From: Distichodus sexfasciatus
Lineage: Eukaryota > Chordata > Actinopteri > Characiformes > Distichodontidae
Assembly (NCBI GenBank): GCA_032718565.1
Contig: JAVGVS010000159.1
Coordinates: 907,401-971,400, forward strand
Reading direction: 5' to 3'
Length of the DNA stretch: 64,000 nucleotides
A program made the translations under genes and the position numbers. This document shows positions 1-12,100 of the stretch, in pieces; position 1 is the stretch's first letter, and the number at the start of each line of letters is the position of its first letter. The notes beneath the pieces were generated by a model, which saw only the letters and a list, made by a program, of their open reading frames with translations, was not told the DNA's origin and made no database searches.

Positions 1-88
1 TCTTTTTTCTCTCCCTCCCTGTCTTTCCCTCGTCCTTCCTCTCTGTACCATATCTTGCTTGCTTATGTTTCTGTGTTTGTGTTTTCAG

Positions 89-175
89 GGCATCAGTCCG
101 GAGCCTATTCACCTGAAGATCTTCTCCCCGAACGTGCTCAACCTCACGCTGGTCGACTTGCCGGGAATCACCAAG
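89..175 (+). CDS. dnm1l: dnm1l exon: G3 region of GTPase domain
   Basis: 29 codons in phase 0, from GISPEPIHLK to DLPGITK. It follows a pyrimidine-rich acceptor (gttttcag) and ends at ccaag/gtaagc. It carries the nucleotide-binding G3 motif DxxG as DLPG. The same exon in known DRP1 genes starts at the same Gly codon. Confidence 0.93.
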
Positions 176-3100
176 GTAAGCTCTAGAACAACAGCGGCAG
201 CTCCCCCCCCCCCTTCTGGCTTTTTAAGCTGTAATTTTGTAGATAACGTAGTAACTTCTGGCCGCTCAGGTGCCGGTAGGAGACCAGCCGGAGGACATCG
301 AGACTCAGGTGCAGGAGATGATCCTGTCCTTCATTTCCAACCCCAACTCCCTCATCCTCTGCGTGTCTCCGGCCAACTCGGACCTGGCCACGTCGGACGC
401 TCTCAAACTGGCTCGCGAGGTCGACCCAGACGGTGAGAAACCTCCCTCTTCACGATGGAATCTGCCTTTAACTTTGTGTAATGATTAAAAATTGTCAAAT
501 TGTTGTCCATTGAATAAATATTGTATCATCCTTCGATTCTGTTGTTTGTGTGTGTGTGTTTGGTGGACAGGTCGGAGAACTCTGCTGGTTGTGAGCAAGC
601 TGGATCTGATGGACGCCGGAACCGACGCCCTGGAGGTTCTGTTGGGTCGGGTCATCCCGGTCCGGCTGGGCATCATCGGCGTGGTCAACAGGTCAAAATC
701 TTTTGACTCGCTCGAGAAAATGAATGACGTTTTCACTCCAAAATTCCAGCTTCTGAAACTACTTTTTTAGCAGATTGGCATGTTTTTAACGGCACTGCAT
801 TTGAATTTTGGGGAATGAAGCTAAAACTCTTGACCTTAGGGTTGGCCGATACCTCGAGACATTCACTACGTGAGGCAAACGCAGAATTTAGTTTGTAAAA
901 AAAAATTCTAAAGAGATTTTGCTGGCGAACGTTCCACTGCGAGCTTAGAATTTTGCCACAAAATAACGCCATACATTTTAAGGCAGAAGGCGTGGGACAT
1001 ATAAAATCCCACCTCGGAAAATATCATAAAATAAAATATCGGCTGAACATATTGTGCAAATCTAAGCGTCAGTCCGACGCCGATATGATTCCGATATTAT
1101 CGTGCGTCCCTAGTTATTTCAGAATGGTTACATTACAATATTACTGTCTCTGAATTATAATGCGTTACACGACTCCTGCGTTACTTTTGTGTTACTTTTT
1201 ACCAAAATAACTGCGGAAGTAGGACGTGGTATGCTACAGTAGGAAGTTCTTTCAATTGCCCAGCTCTACTTAAACTCAAGTTTGCAACGTGGTTTTCTAT
1301 GAATAAACAGCAGCGCCATGTTGGTGCCTTATCTAAACAGACGAGCTCCATGAGTTATAGTTGAATGCACCATTAGAGGAAAATCCATACGCGATTTGCA
1401 GCTCCAGAATCACCGATATGCATCCGCACGCTGAGGCATGTTTATCGACGTGGCTCATTATTGCAGCTGTTTGGAGCGCGTGGAGATAATCGCTCCGTCT
1501 CGTCTGCGAATTTAGACCTCGATTAAGCGAATTTTTGAACATTTCCTCAGCCAAGTTGAAGCACACGGGCCAGCATTACTGTTGAAGTTCACAGCTGGGT
1601 TTAAATAAGTCTTTGTTTCTTTTTGTCACTCGTTACATGTCTCTTTCGCTCTGTCTGTCTCCCTCTCTGTCTCAACGCCTGCATGTCTCTATCTCTATGT
1701 GTCTCGTTTTGTCTCGTTCTTTGTCATTCTCTCTTTGTATCTCTCTCTCTCGCTCCATTTCTCTCTACATCTCTTTTGCCGTCTTTCTCTCTTTTTGCTT
1801 CATCTCTCTCTCTCTCACACTCTCTGTGTGTGTCTCTCTGTCTTTCTCCATCTCTTTGTCATCGTCCTTCTCTCTTTGTATGTCTTCACTTCACTAGTCC
1901 ACTAGAGGGCAGCACTGCAACATCTATCATATTTTTCTGAAAGTTGTGATGAAAATCGTTTTTTTTCACACTCACATCACCCAAAAAAAACAGCAGCACC
2001 AGCTTTTATTTTCTTAGAACTCACCACACAAACTTTTTTCCCCAACTCCTCCCCACATCGCCTTTCAGGAGCCAGCACGACCTGAACACCCAAAAGAGCG
2101 TGTCGGACTCGTGTCGGGACGAGCAGGCCTTCCTTCAGCGCCACTACCCGTCCCTGGCGTCGCGCTGCGGCTCACGCTACCTGGCCCGAACCCTGAGCCG
2201 GCTGCTGATGCACCACATCCGCGACTGCCTGCCCGAGCTGAAGACGCGCGTCACCGTGCTCAGCGCCCAGTACCAGACCCGGCTCAGCAGCTACGGCCAG
2301 CCGGTGGAGGACCACAGCGCCACCCTGCTGCAGATCATCACCAAGTTCGCCACCGACTACTGCAACACCATCGAGGGCACGGCGCGCCACATCCAGACCT
2401 CCGAGCTGTGAGACAAAACTCCTAAAAATGCCGCAACCTTCAAAACCCGTGAAATCCCGGAGCGACTGTATAATGTGTTGGTGTGTGTGTTGCAGGTGTG
2501 GAGGGGCTCGTATTTGTTACATATTTCATGAGACATTTGGACGGACGCTGCAGTCCATCGACCCGCTGGGGGGTCTCACCGAGCTGGACATCCTCACTGC
2601 CATCCGAAATGCCACGGTAAGGCTGTGTGTGTGTGTGTGTGTGAGGATCATGGTCCCCACTTCTGGCTAACCTACACCTGGTCCTCACTTTGAATGCCAT
2701 ACAAGTGTGTGTGTGCATAGTTTTGTGTGTGTGTATATAAAAGTGTGTGTGTGTGAGTGTAACTGCATGAAGGGTGTTGTAAAAGCCTGGTGCCTCGGTG
2801 CATTGTGGGTAACCTGGTTTGCGTGGCGCTGCAGGGTCCTCGTCCCGCGCTGTTCGTTCCCGAGGTGAGCTTCGAGCTGCTGGTGAAGAAGCAGATCAAG
2901 AGGCTGGAGGAGCCGAGCCTGAGGTGCGTGGAGCTGGTGCACGAGGAGCTGCAGAGGATCATACAGCACTGCTCTTCTTACAGCACGCAGGTACACACAC
3001 ACACACACACACCGCTCAACTTACGGCACATATACACACACACACACACACGTTTTTCTCACCTGGTGGGGACGCAGGGTGAGATGCTGCACAGTGAGGA

Positions 3101-6100
3101 CTAAATTTTCTAGATGGTTTACAGATACGGATTCATCATACAAAACACTCACACACACACACACACACTCTCTTTCACACACACAACTCTCCTTTATCAC
3201 GGTCAAGTTCACGTTCTGTCTCTCCCTCACTCGCTCCCAGCCCTATTTTTCTCATTAGTTTCCCTTTCTGCCGTGCGGTATTGTCAGATACGGTGTAATT
3301 CCACTGTGAAATTGAGTGGAAAGTGGTGTATAATTGATTGCGAGTCCCTCTGCACCAAACTCCACTTCGCAGCGTCCTCCTCGTCCTCGCCTTTACCGTC
3401 GGAAAATAAGTCGCGTTCATAAAACGCGCCGCCCTCCTGCGCAGCGGAAAGGCCGATTGCACGGTCACCTGGAAAATCGAAGCTGTTTTTCGGAGAAAAC
3501 CCTCGAAATAACGAGCGCCAGATGCGCCGCCGAGTCCGCGTGTCGGAGGCCGAGACGAGTCCCGAGCAATCCCGCATCGATCCCTTTTCAGTTGCGCCAC
3601 CGACTCGCTGGAGTGTGTGAACCGTAAGGCTTTCTACTTTAAAGTGATTATTTGTCATTGTGAACGCAGCACAGAACACAGTGCACCACAACCAAATGTG
3701 ACCTCTGCCTTTGACCCCGTCCGTGAAGGAGCAGTGGGCAGCTTTTTTTGGGGAGCAGTGTCTGGGGATGGTACCTTGCTCATGAGTACCTCAATGGTAC
3801 TCTTTTGCCTGTCTAGGATTCGAGCCAGTGACCTAGGGATGTGCAAAAAAACACTGAATCACAATTCTTTCTCTGTCGATTCAAATCGGATTCATGCATT
3901 CCAAAAAATCGATTCATATTTTTTAACTAACGTAATGCCACTAGCCTACTTTTCCCCCCGACACGTCAAAATCTGCCCAGACAGACCTCCTTCACGTGAG
4001 CATGAAGGAAAGGCAGTCAGTATCCGTACATATGCATTACATTTAATAAACTACATCTGATTCAGTGTGATTTATGTGTTGATTTGCCACAGTAAATAGG
4101 GAAAAGTAACAGAAAAAATTTAATGGTGAATCGTTTACGAATCATGGATCGAATCGTGAGATTTTCTGAATCGTGCACCCCTAGCGAACACCTTGACTGT
4201 TATGTTGCCGGTTTGAATCCACGTCCAGTAAAGGTACCACTGAGGTACTCATGAGCAGTGTTAGGGGATGGTACTTTGCTCATAAGTCCCTTTACCGGGA
4301 TTCGGACCAGCGACCTTCAGATCACAGGGCGAACGCTAGGGGTGTGCAACAAAATCGAATCAAATTGAATCGCGATTCTTTCTGTGTCGTTTCAAAATCA
4401 GCATGTGTGCATATGCATTACATTTAGCAAACGATATTTGACTCAGTGTGATTTTTTTGGTTGGTCTGTCACAATGAAATAGAAAAAGTAACAAAAAAAC
4501 CCTGAATTGTGAATCGTTTATCAATCGTGAATCGATTTTGAATCAAATCGTGAGCCCAAGAATCGGAAAAGAAACGTGATCGTGATGGAATTCAAATATC
4601 AGAAATGTCACACCTCGAAACAGAATTTCATATCGAAAGTGAAAGTGAGTGATTATTTGTCATCGTGAACACACCACAGCACAGCACACCACACAGTGCA
4701 CCACAACCACGGAGCAGTGCTTGGGGACGGTACCTTGCTGATGAGCACCTCAGTGGGAACTTTACCGGCCCTGGATTCGAACCTGCGACCTTCTGATCAC
4801 GGGGCGAACGCGCTACCGTTACGCCACCGACTGCCTAATAGCGTTTTCTATTTCAACGCACTCCTCCCAGGTAGCAGAGTGTGAAGAGAGTGAAGTGAAA
4901 ATCTAAATGTGGATCGATTTATTATTCTTCGAAGGGAACGGAGGCTCTGAGAGTGAGAGTCTGGATCAAAAATGTGTGTGTCGGGGTTGGTTTTGTTTTG
5001 AGAGAAAGTGAACTTGACTGTGGTAATGGCACGAAAAAGCCTGAAGTAATGTTTGCTTTTTTTTGTGTGTGTTTATGTTTTTGAGGGAAAGTGAGTGAAC
5101 TTGACTGGGGTAAAGGTGAAAAGAAGCCTGAAGTACTCTTGTCTTTGTGTGTGTGTGTGTGTGCGTGTGTGTGTGCTCCTCCTGACGCATAACTGTATTT
5201 ATGTAATCTGCTGCCTGGAAAGAAAAAAGAAAAGAAAAGCACAAATACGGACTCCTTCTAGTCGTGGTTGCAGCTTAACGGCTCTCTACGCACTAGGTAG
5301 TGCACACGGAGTGTCACACGCTCCCTATTCTACTACATGGGACGGGAAGTGACTTTCTTAAAAAGTTGTGCACTTCCCTGGAAACGTTCTGCCCGCGCTC
5401 CACTCTGCTTTCACGCTCGCTTGGCTTGGTGTGTTAGAAATGTCAGAGTTATGGAGTTATTTTTTGTGCCAAAATTCTCAGAGCGCAGTGGAACTTTGAC
5501 GAGCAAAATATCTTTACACGCTCAACTCTGCCTTCCTCATTTGTGACCCTCCACAGCAAAACCAGTCACTTGTCGCAACGGAGGTTTCCGAGAAAAACCA
5601 GCGTTTATGTTGCGTGGGGTAAAATGTTGGATTTTTTGTTTTTAGTGTTTTGAAACAGTGGAAGGTCTATACTGTACTGTTGTGAATAAATTTGGCTGAA
5701 AAACTTACCCTTTCCATCCTAAAAACGTGACTTTCTTGAGGTGAGGAATTCAATTCCAGCAGAATGTTAAAAGTTTCTGTTTTGACCGCTCTACTTCAAT
5801 ATTTACGGTAAATCCACTGGTTGACTAGCGTGAAGATATTTCTCCGGAATCCATCTTCGTCTCCCGAGTTCAGTTAACCTAACGCAGGTAGGCTATCCGT
5901 GTGGCTGTGAATGCAGCGTAGGCTACCGTAAATGCAAACGTAGCCGCGACCGCACCAAGCGTCTGTGAGTGCTACGGCGATAGTCAACTTCAAAGGCAGA
6001 TTTCTCCGTTTCTCACTTGGCGTGACAGGAGAAACCCGACTCCTTTGAATGTTGATATCTCAGTCATATGTCGTGCGATTCATTCCATATAGGTAGCGTT

Positions 6101-9100
6101 TTGAAGCTTGATTTATGCCCTTTCATGAAAACATCATAACTCAATTTTGTAAATTTGCGACAAGTGACTGGTTTTGCCGTGGAGGGTCACATTTATCGGC
6201 ACCGGCATCAGCTTCGGCAGATGTAAGCATGAAAAATATAATAATTCTCATATCGTGCATCGCTAGTATTCACAATGACAAATTAGACCAACTTGGGAGC
6301 TTGACAAGAGGTAAAATGAGCAGCTGTTGCTGTTTGTCATTTTGCAGTCCACCCCCCGCCTCACATTTCCGTTATGTAAACCCGTCTTACACACACACAC
6401 ACACAGAGTCACATGGCGGTGCTTGATTAAAATTCCGCTCTCCCTCGTCGCCTTATCGCCATCTTCCTGCCGTCCGCCCTGTTTACATTTGTTACGCTAT
6501 CTTCTTTTCGTCCCTTCATTTTCCTATTCAAATGCAGAGTCACTATATTGGGGGGGGGGGTATGGCAGGGACGCAGGTGTGCCGAATCTCCGATAGCGGC
6601 CCGCTTCCGTTGCCGTGATCCGAATTGAACGAGGACGATGAGAGCTCAGATCCGCTCGGCAATTAAATAACGACTCCGGGTCTAATTGCGGCGATTTGGA
6701 ACGGAAGGTTGAAACGACGTGCCGAGTGAGCCCTGGGTGTTTGAGTGACGCTGTAATTGATCAAGCGTGTGTGTTTTCGCAGGAACTCTTACGCTTTCCC
6801 AAACTGCACGACTCCATAGTGGAAGTGGTGACCAGTTTACTCCGAAAGCGGCTTCCGATCACCAACGAAATGGTAAGAACCCGAACTGAGGCTGTGCTAA
6901 AAAGATGATTGTGAGCATCTGAAGTTTTAAATGAATTATTTTTATCTATACTCAAAATTGATTGCGTATAAAAGTAAAACCTATAAACATATATGTGTAT
7001 ATTAGAGATGTAACTGAACCGATATGTAGATCGGTATCGGTCCGATAACGGCTCAAATGGCTGGATCGGGTATCGGTGGCATTGGGCCGTTCTATGGAGC
7101 CGATCTGTAAACGCGTGCACGCTTAAATTCGTTCTGCATGGGAAGTGGCACCGTGGTAAAGTAGAGCTGAAACCATTGTTCCAGTAACTCGAATAATTCT
7201 ATTAGAAAAATGGTCGAGGCAATTTTTCTAGAATCAACGCTTCGTTTAATTGATTTTACTCGCTAGAGCAGCTCCGCTTGTATTTCACATGGACACTTAA
7301 TTACACATTTTCAGTGGCGCGATCAAGACGAGACCTGATCCCTCTGCATGTGAAAGTATTTGTGAGATGTTCCGTGCAATAAAACGGAAGTAAATGCATA
7401 AAAACATTTTTCGACATTTTTCGCGATGTAAATACGCGCTCTGTGTTAATGACCGCACGCATGAGTGCCGTTACTCGCTAAAACGCTCCAGTTCGGTCAA
7501 AACGTCGCCTTTATTACAGACACAAACCGTATTTGAGCTGATAAATAACCACAACAACCAGCGTTCTACTCACAATTCTGCCGTTTATTTACATTTTCCA
7601 TCGTTTATTCTGGAGCGCGGGCCCAGCGCATCATTGTGACGCGGCTCCGGGGCGTGCGCAGAGGATCATGGGAAATGTAGTTCTCTGCAAAAGCAGCTCA
7701 TTTTGTAGGCCAAATTGGTTCAAAATGACAAACTTCAGTATTTCACTTTCAATTGATCAAATTTTTTTATTGTTATAGTGTAATGAATAAGAAAGAAGAA
7801 CAATTTTTGAGAACAAATAATTTAGCATGTACATGTGTGTGTGTAATTATTACATTGTTTTAGTAGGAAAACATTATTTAAATCAAGCATTTCCTTAAGC
7901 AGAACAATAATCGCAGTCATGTATTCAGACATTTTAGAGGATTATTTTATGTTTAAAACAAGACTGTGACTGTATCGGATTTGTATCGGTATTGGCAGAT
8001 ATCCAAATTTACAATATCGCTATCGGTATCAGACATAAAAAAGTGGTATCGGCCCATCTCTAGTATAAAAAAATGAAGATTCTATAAAAAATGCTTGTTC
8101 AGTAATATATAAAACAAAAATATATTAAATATATGAGTTTTATAAAACGAAAAAATTGATCAAATTGGATTATTTCACGTCAAATGCATAGGTCATATTT
8201 TTTTGTGATGCGTTCACAATGAATCACAAAGAATCACTAATTTAAGTGTGTTTTTAATCAATTTTACTTGAGTAGTGTAACAAAAAACGTGTATCGTGCA
8301 AACGTTGTGGTCTCTCGTTGATCGTGTATTCGTGTGTGTCGTTTTGTTGTAGGTCCATAATCTGGTAGCCATAGAGTTGGCGTACATCAACACGAAGCAC
8401 CCAGACTTCACAGATGCTGCTCAGGTATCCGCATCTGTCAACAGCCAGCAGGTAAACACACACACACACATAACACACTTAAACACACACACACGCTTAA
8501 ACACACGCTCAGTCACCTCTTACTGTCTTTGTGAGGGCCTTCCATTGCCTCCCATGAAGCAGAGTAACGGTTAGGGAGTTGGCCCCGTGATCGGAAGGTC
8601 GTCGGTGCAAGTCCCGGACGGATAAAGGTACCACTGGGGTACTCGTGCAAGGTACCGCCGAAAAAAGCCCCCCACTCCTTCTCCGCGGATGGGTCAAACA
8701 AATGCAGAGGTCGTGTTTTGTTGAAGTGCTGTGTTAGAGGTCGACCGATTTTGGTTGTTCATATCGATACAGATTATTGCTAGGTAACGGGGCCGATAAA
8801 CCGATATTCGGAACTGATATGCAAAAAAAAAAAGAAGTCAAAATTTAGAATTTTACAAAACACCAAACTCAGCTGAAACTCTCCTCTTCTCCTCCTCCAA
8901 GCCTCACGCTGCGCTCGTGTGAGTGTGTAGGGCCCCATGAAATCCGTTTTTGTTTTTCCCTGAATTCCGTTTTTTCCATTTTTATTCTTCTGAATTCCGT
9001 GTTTTACGTTATAATCATATTTATTCACCTAAAAAGTGTCTAATTATGGAGTGGATGGAAAAAAGAACAATGCAATAGAAAAAAAATCACATTAAATGAC

Positions 9101-12100
9101 TGTTATTCAACTTCAACAAAGTGCTGGGGTTCAGTAGAACATTTCTGCTTTGGTAAAACATTGACCTGTAAACAACAAAAAACAATTCTTTATTTCATGC
9201 AAAACGAAACGTTTATGATGTGAGTGTTTGACTGTAAGTGGTCGTCACGTGTTCTTGCGGGTGCAGTCCATCATGCGCTGGAAAAACTTACAAAAGAGTT
9301 GTTCTCCTGATTCATAAAAATCATTTGGTTATTGTTCTGCTCTAAACTTAGCACTAACACTCGAATTCCCTAATTTTTTTGAGGACTTCGGTGTTTTACC
9401 CTCTTCACCATAGCTGACCATTGACGTTTCCCCCTCTGTGTCTGTGCGTTTGTGTGTGTCCCGCTGAGTCCCGCTGTTGCAGTACAGGGGGCTGCAGCGG
9501 CCAGAACGGATTAGAAACCATTGCTTTGCTTTGCCCCCACACCGATATCAGCGAATTATATGACGTTCCGCGTTTTACAACGGATTCCATTTTATTTGTT
9601 GAATTCCGCGATTCCGTCCGCGTTTTCCGCATCGCGCGAATCATAGGGCCCTAAGTGTGGTGTGAGTGACAACAAGGCTTCGGCGTTGACTGGCTACCGT
9701 TCGCGTGACATACAGCCAATCAGAGCAGGACATTAAATGAAGGAGCAAGTCGAGAGCAAACGGTACCGAGAGAAGAGACGGCAGTGGAGTCAGGGTAGCG
9801 AAAGTTGTAATTAATTGATATCAGTGATGGACAAAATTAAATTGGCAAAATGTCTAATATCGGTCCCAGATAACTGGCCCGGCTGATAATCGGTTGACCC
9901 TTGGTGACAGAATCAAATCTCGCACCTTTTACTTTTTTTCACTTAAACGTATAACTTTTCTAAAAAAAAAATCATTTTTACCTTATGATGACTACTCCTC
10001 AAATACAAAAATCTCACAAACCACTTACTAACTCAACTCACACACACACACAGAGGCTGGTTCATGAATACCTGAGCGTGCACACTCATAAACACACACG
10101 TTTGCTCACTAATATACATATGCACACAAACAGAGAACACACACACACACCTGTACACACAAACACCCAAATACAAATACTCACATGCCATACATAACAT
10201 CTGCATAAATTTCCCATCTCTCTCCCTCAATATTGCATTCGTATGCAGAGGAGTTTTACTCGTAACCGTCCTAAACCCGTCAGCACCACCACTCTTCCTT
10301 CTCCCCTCCTCTTCAGACCGAGACCCTGGACGGAACGAGGCGCTGGAAGAACGAGAAGATGCCGTCCGAGGAGAAGGGGGCCGTACCCGGTTTCGGAAGC
10401 CCCACCAAAGCCGTCAATTTGCTGGACACGGTGAGACGGGACTGATGTGATTTCTGTGCGCAGCGCTCGATTATCCGTCCAGTTTTACTGTTGCGTATTA
10501 TACTGGTTAAATGTCAACCTTCTCCGTAAGATATGTCCGAAAATATTAGTGAATGAGGAGGTAGTTTTTAACAAGACCACAGATTCCTGCTTCCATCTTG
10601 GCCAAGGTGAACTCCATCCTCCAACTCCATCTAACAGCTGCTCATATCGCACCGTGATGCAGTGAAGCGCTGGGCCGATTTCCACATTGCACCATCTATA
10701 GGACTGGCGAGCTGAACTCATGTCGGGGAAAAAGTAAACTAGTGTCATTACGGTAGTTGAAAAATGTCAATCGATTTTTTTTTTGGGAATGCATGAATCG
10801 ATTTTAAATCGGGAGAGGAAGAATCGTGATTGGTTTCGATTCAGGTTTTTTGCACACCCCTACTGAGAAGCTGCTGAGAAAAGTTAGTATCGATTCTAAT
10901 TTTAGTTATGCTGGTTTGCGGTTCCACAGGCCGTTCCCATCTCTCGAAAGCTGAGCACTCGTGAGCAGCGGGACTGTGAGGTGATCCAGCGCCTCATCAA
11001 GTGCTACTTCCTCATCGTCCGTAAGAGCATCCAGGACAGGTCAGCAGGGTCGAGGGTAGGGGGGTAAACAGTGGTCAGTTCAGTGTAAAGTGACAGAAAA
11101 TAAAAACATCATAAATTTCGAAATAAACTTGCTCTGAATTAGTGTTGTGTAAATGCTGTAAAGGTAAATCATCTCTTTGTTCCTCCTCCTGTCCTCCCTC
11201 TCTCCTTCCCTCGTTCGTGTTTTCCCCCCTGCAGCGTGCCCAAAGCGGTGATGCACTTCCTGGTGAACTTTGTGAAGGAGCGTCTGCAGAGCGAACTGGT
11301 CGGACAGCTCTACAAACAGCCGCTTCTGCAGGGGCTGCTCACAGAGTCTCTGGACACGGCACAGCAGCGCACCGAGGTGGCGCACATGCTGGAGGTGAGC
11401 GAGAGAGGTGTAACTGTAACTGTCCTAAGAACAAATTTAATAAAAAACAAAATAAAAAAATTGGTGAATAAAGTCATATTTTTTTTATCAAAGCAATGTC
11501 GATAACAGCAAATTTTTAATGATGTTTTGGAGATAGAGAGTGTTTAATATGTTATGATAAATACGGCCGAGGATTCCTGATTCCATCTTCACCAAGGTAG
11601 ACTTCATCCTCCGACTCCATCTCGCAGCTGCCAAGAGTGCACTGTGATGCAGTGAGATGCAATAAGACCATCAGATGCCACTCCTGCCAGTTCAGGACCA
11701 GTCAGAAACACCTGCTGCCGTCTTTTTGAAGAGAGATACGTTTATTTAGTTAAAGAATAATTCCAGTATAAGCTGTTAGCCAGTCATTTAAGTTAGCTAC
11801 ACTGCAACACTTTGTAGCTGGAAGTTGTTGCTAAAGTTCGGCCGATTATCGGGACTCGATATTAGGCATTTTGCCGATTATCAGTATCGGTGTTTGTCAT
11901 TTTAATCACAAGGTGACGCTACTGTGGCTCCACTGCCGTCTCTTCTCTCTGCGCCGTTTGCTCTCGACTCGCTGCTATATTTAATGTCCCGCCCATAACA
12001 GTTGACTATATGTGACCCTCCACAGCAAAACCAGTCGCTTGTTGCAAATTTTCAAAATTGAGTTATGATGTTTTCATGAAAGGGCATAAATCAAGCTTCA

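Larger units (their letters stand above)
692..2068. other. dnm1l intron (1.38 kb): transposon remnant, possible conserved patch, pyrimidine tract
   Basis: Holds a hAT-like remnant (837-1112), a non-repetitive stretch at about 1310-1570 with the motif TTATTGCAGCTGTTTGG, and a CT-rich microsatellite region (about 1620-1890). Short open frames here are products of the low-complexity sequence. Confidence 0.6.
2991..6782. other. dnm1l intron (3.8 kb): CA repeats, CpG-rich patch, SINEs and nested transposons
   Basis: Contents in order: (CA)n at 2991-3065 and 3150-3185; a CpG-rich non-repetitive stretch (about 3360-3620); SINE pieces interrupted by hAT-like MITEs (about 3640-4835); TG repeat (about 5140-5176); a transposon remnant interrupted by a 650 bp MITE (about 5245-6265); and a second CG-rich stretch just upstream of the next exon (about 6420-6770). 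No coding exon was recognised. Confidence 0.65.

Noticed and set aside
3175..3691. Overlapping minus-strand frames of 135 and 141 codons
   Set aside because: GC-rich stretch gives long chance frames in two overlapping frames; no homology recognised and opposite to the host gene.
4636..4835. Possible tRNA gene
   Set aside because: Box A- and B-like motifs are part of a SINE that recurs many times; the cloverleaf is not completed and a SINE tail follows.
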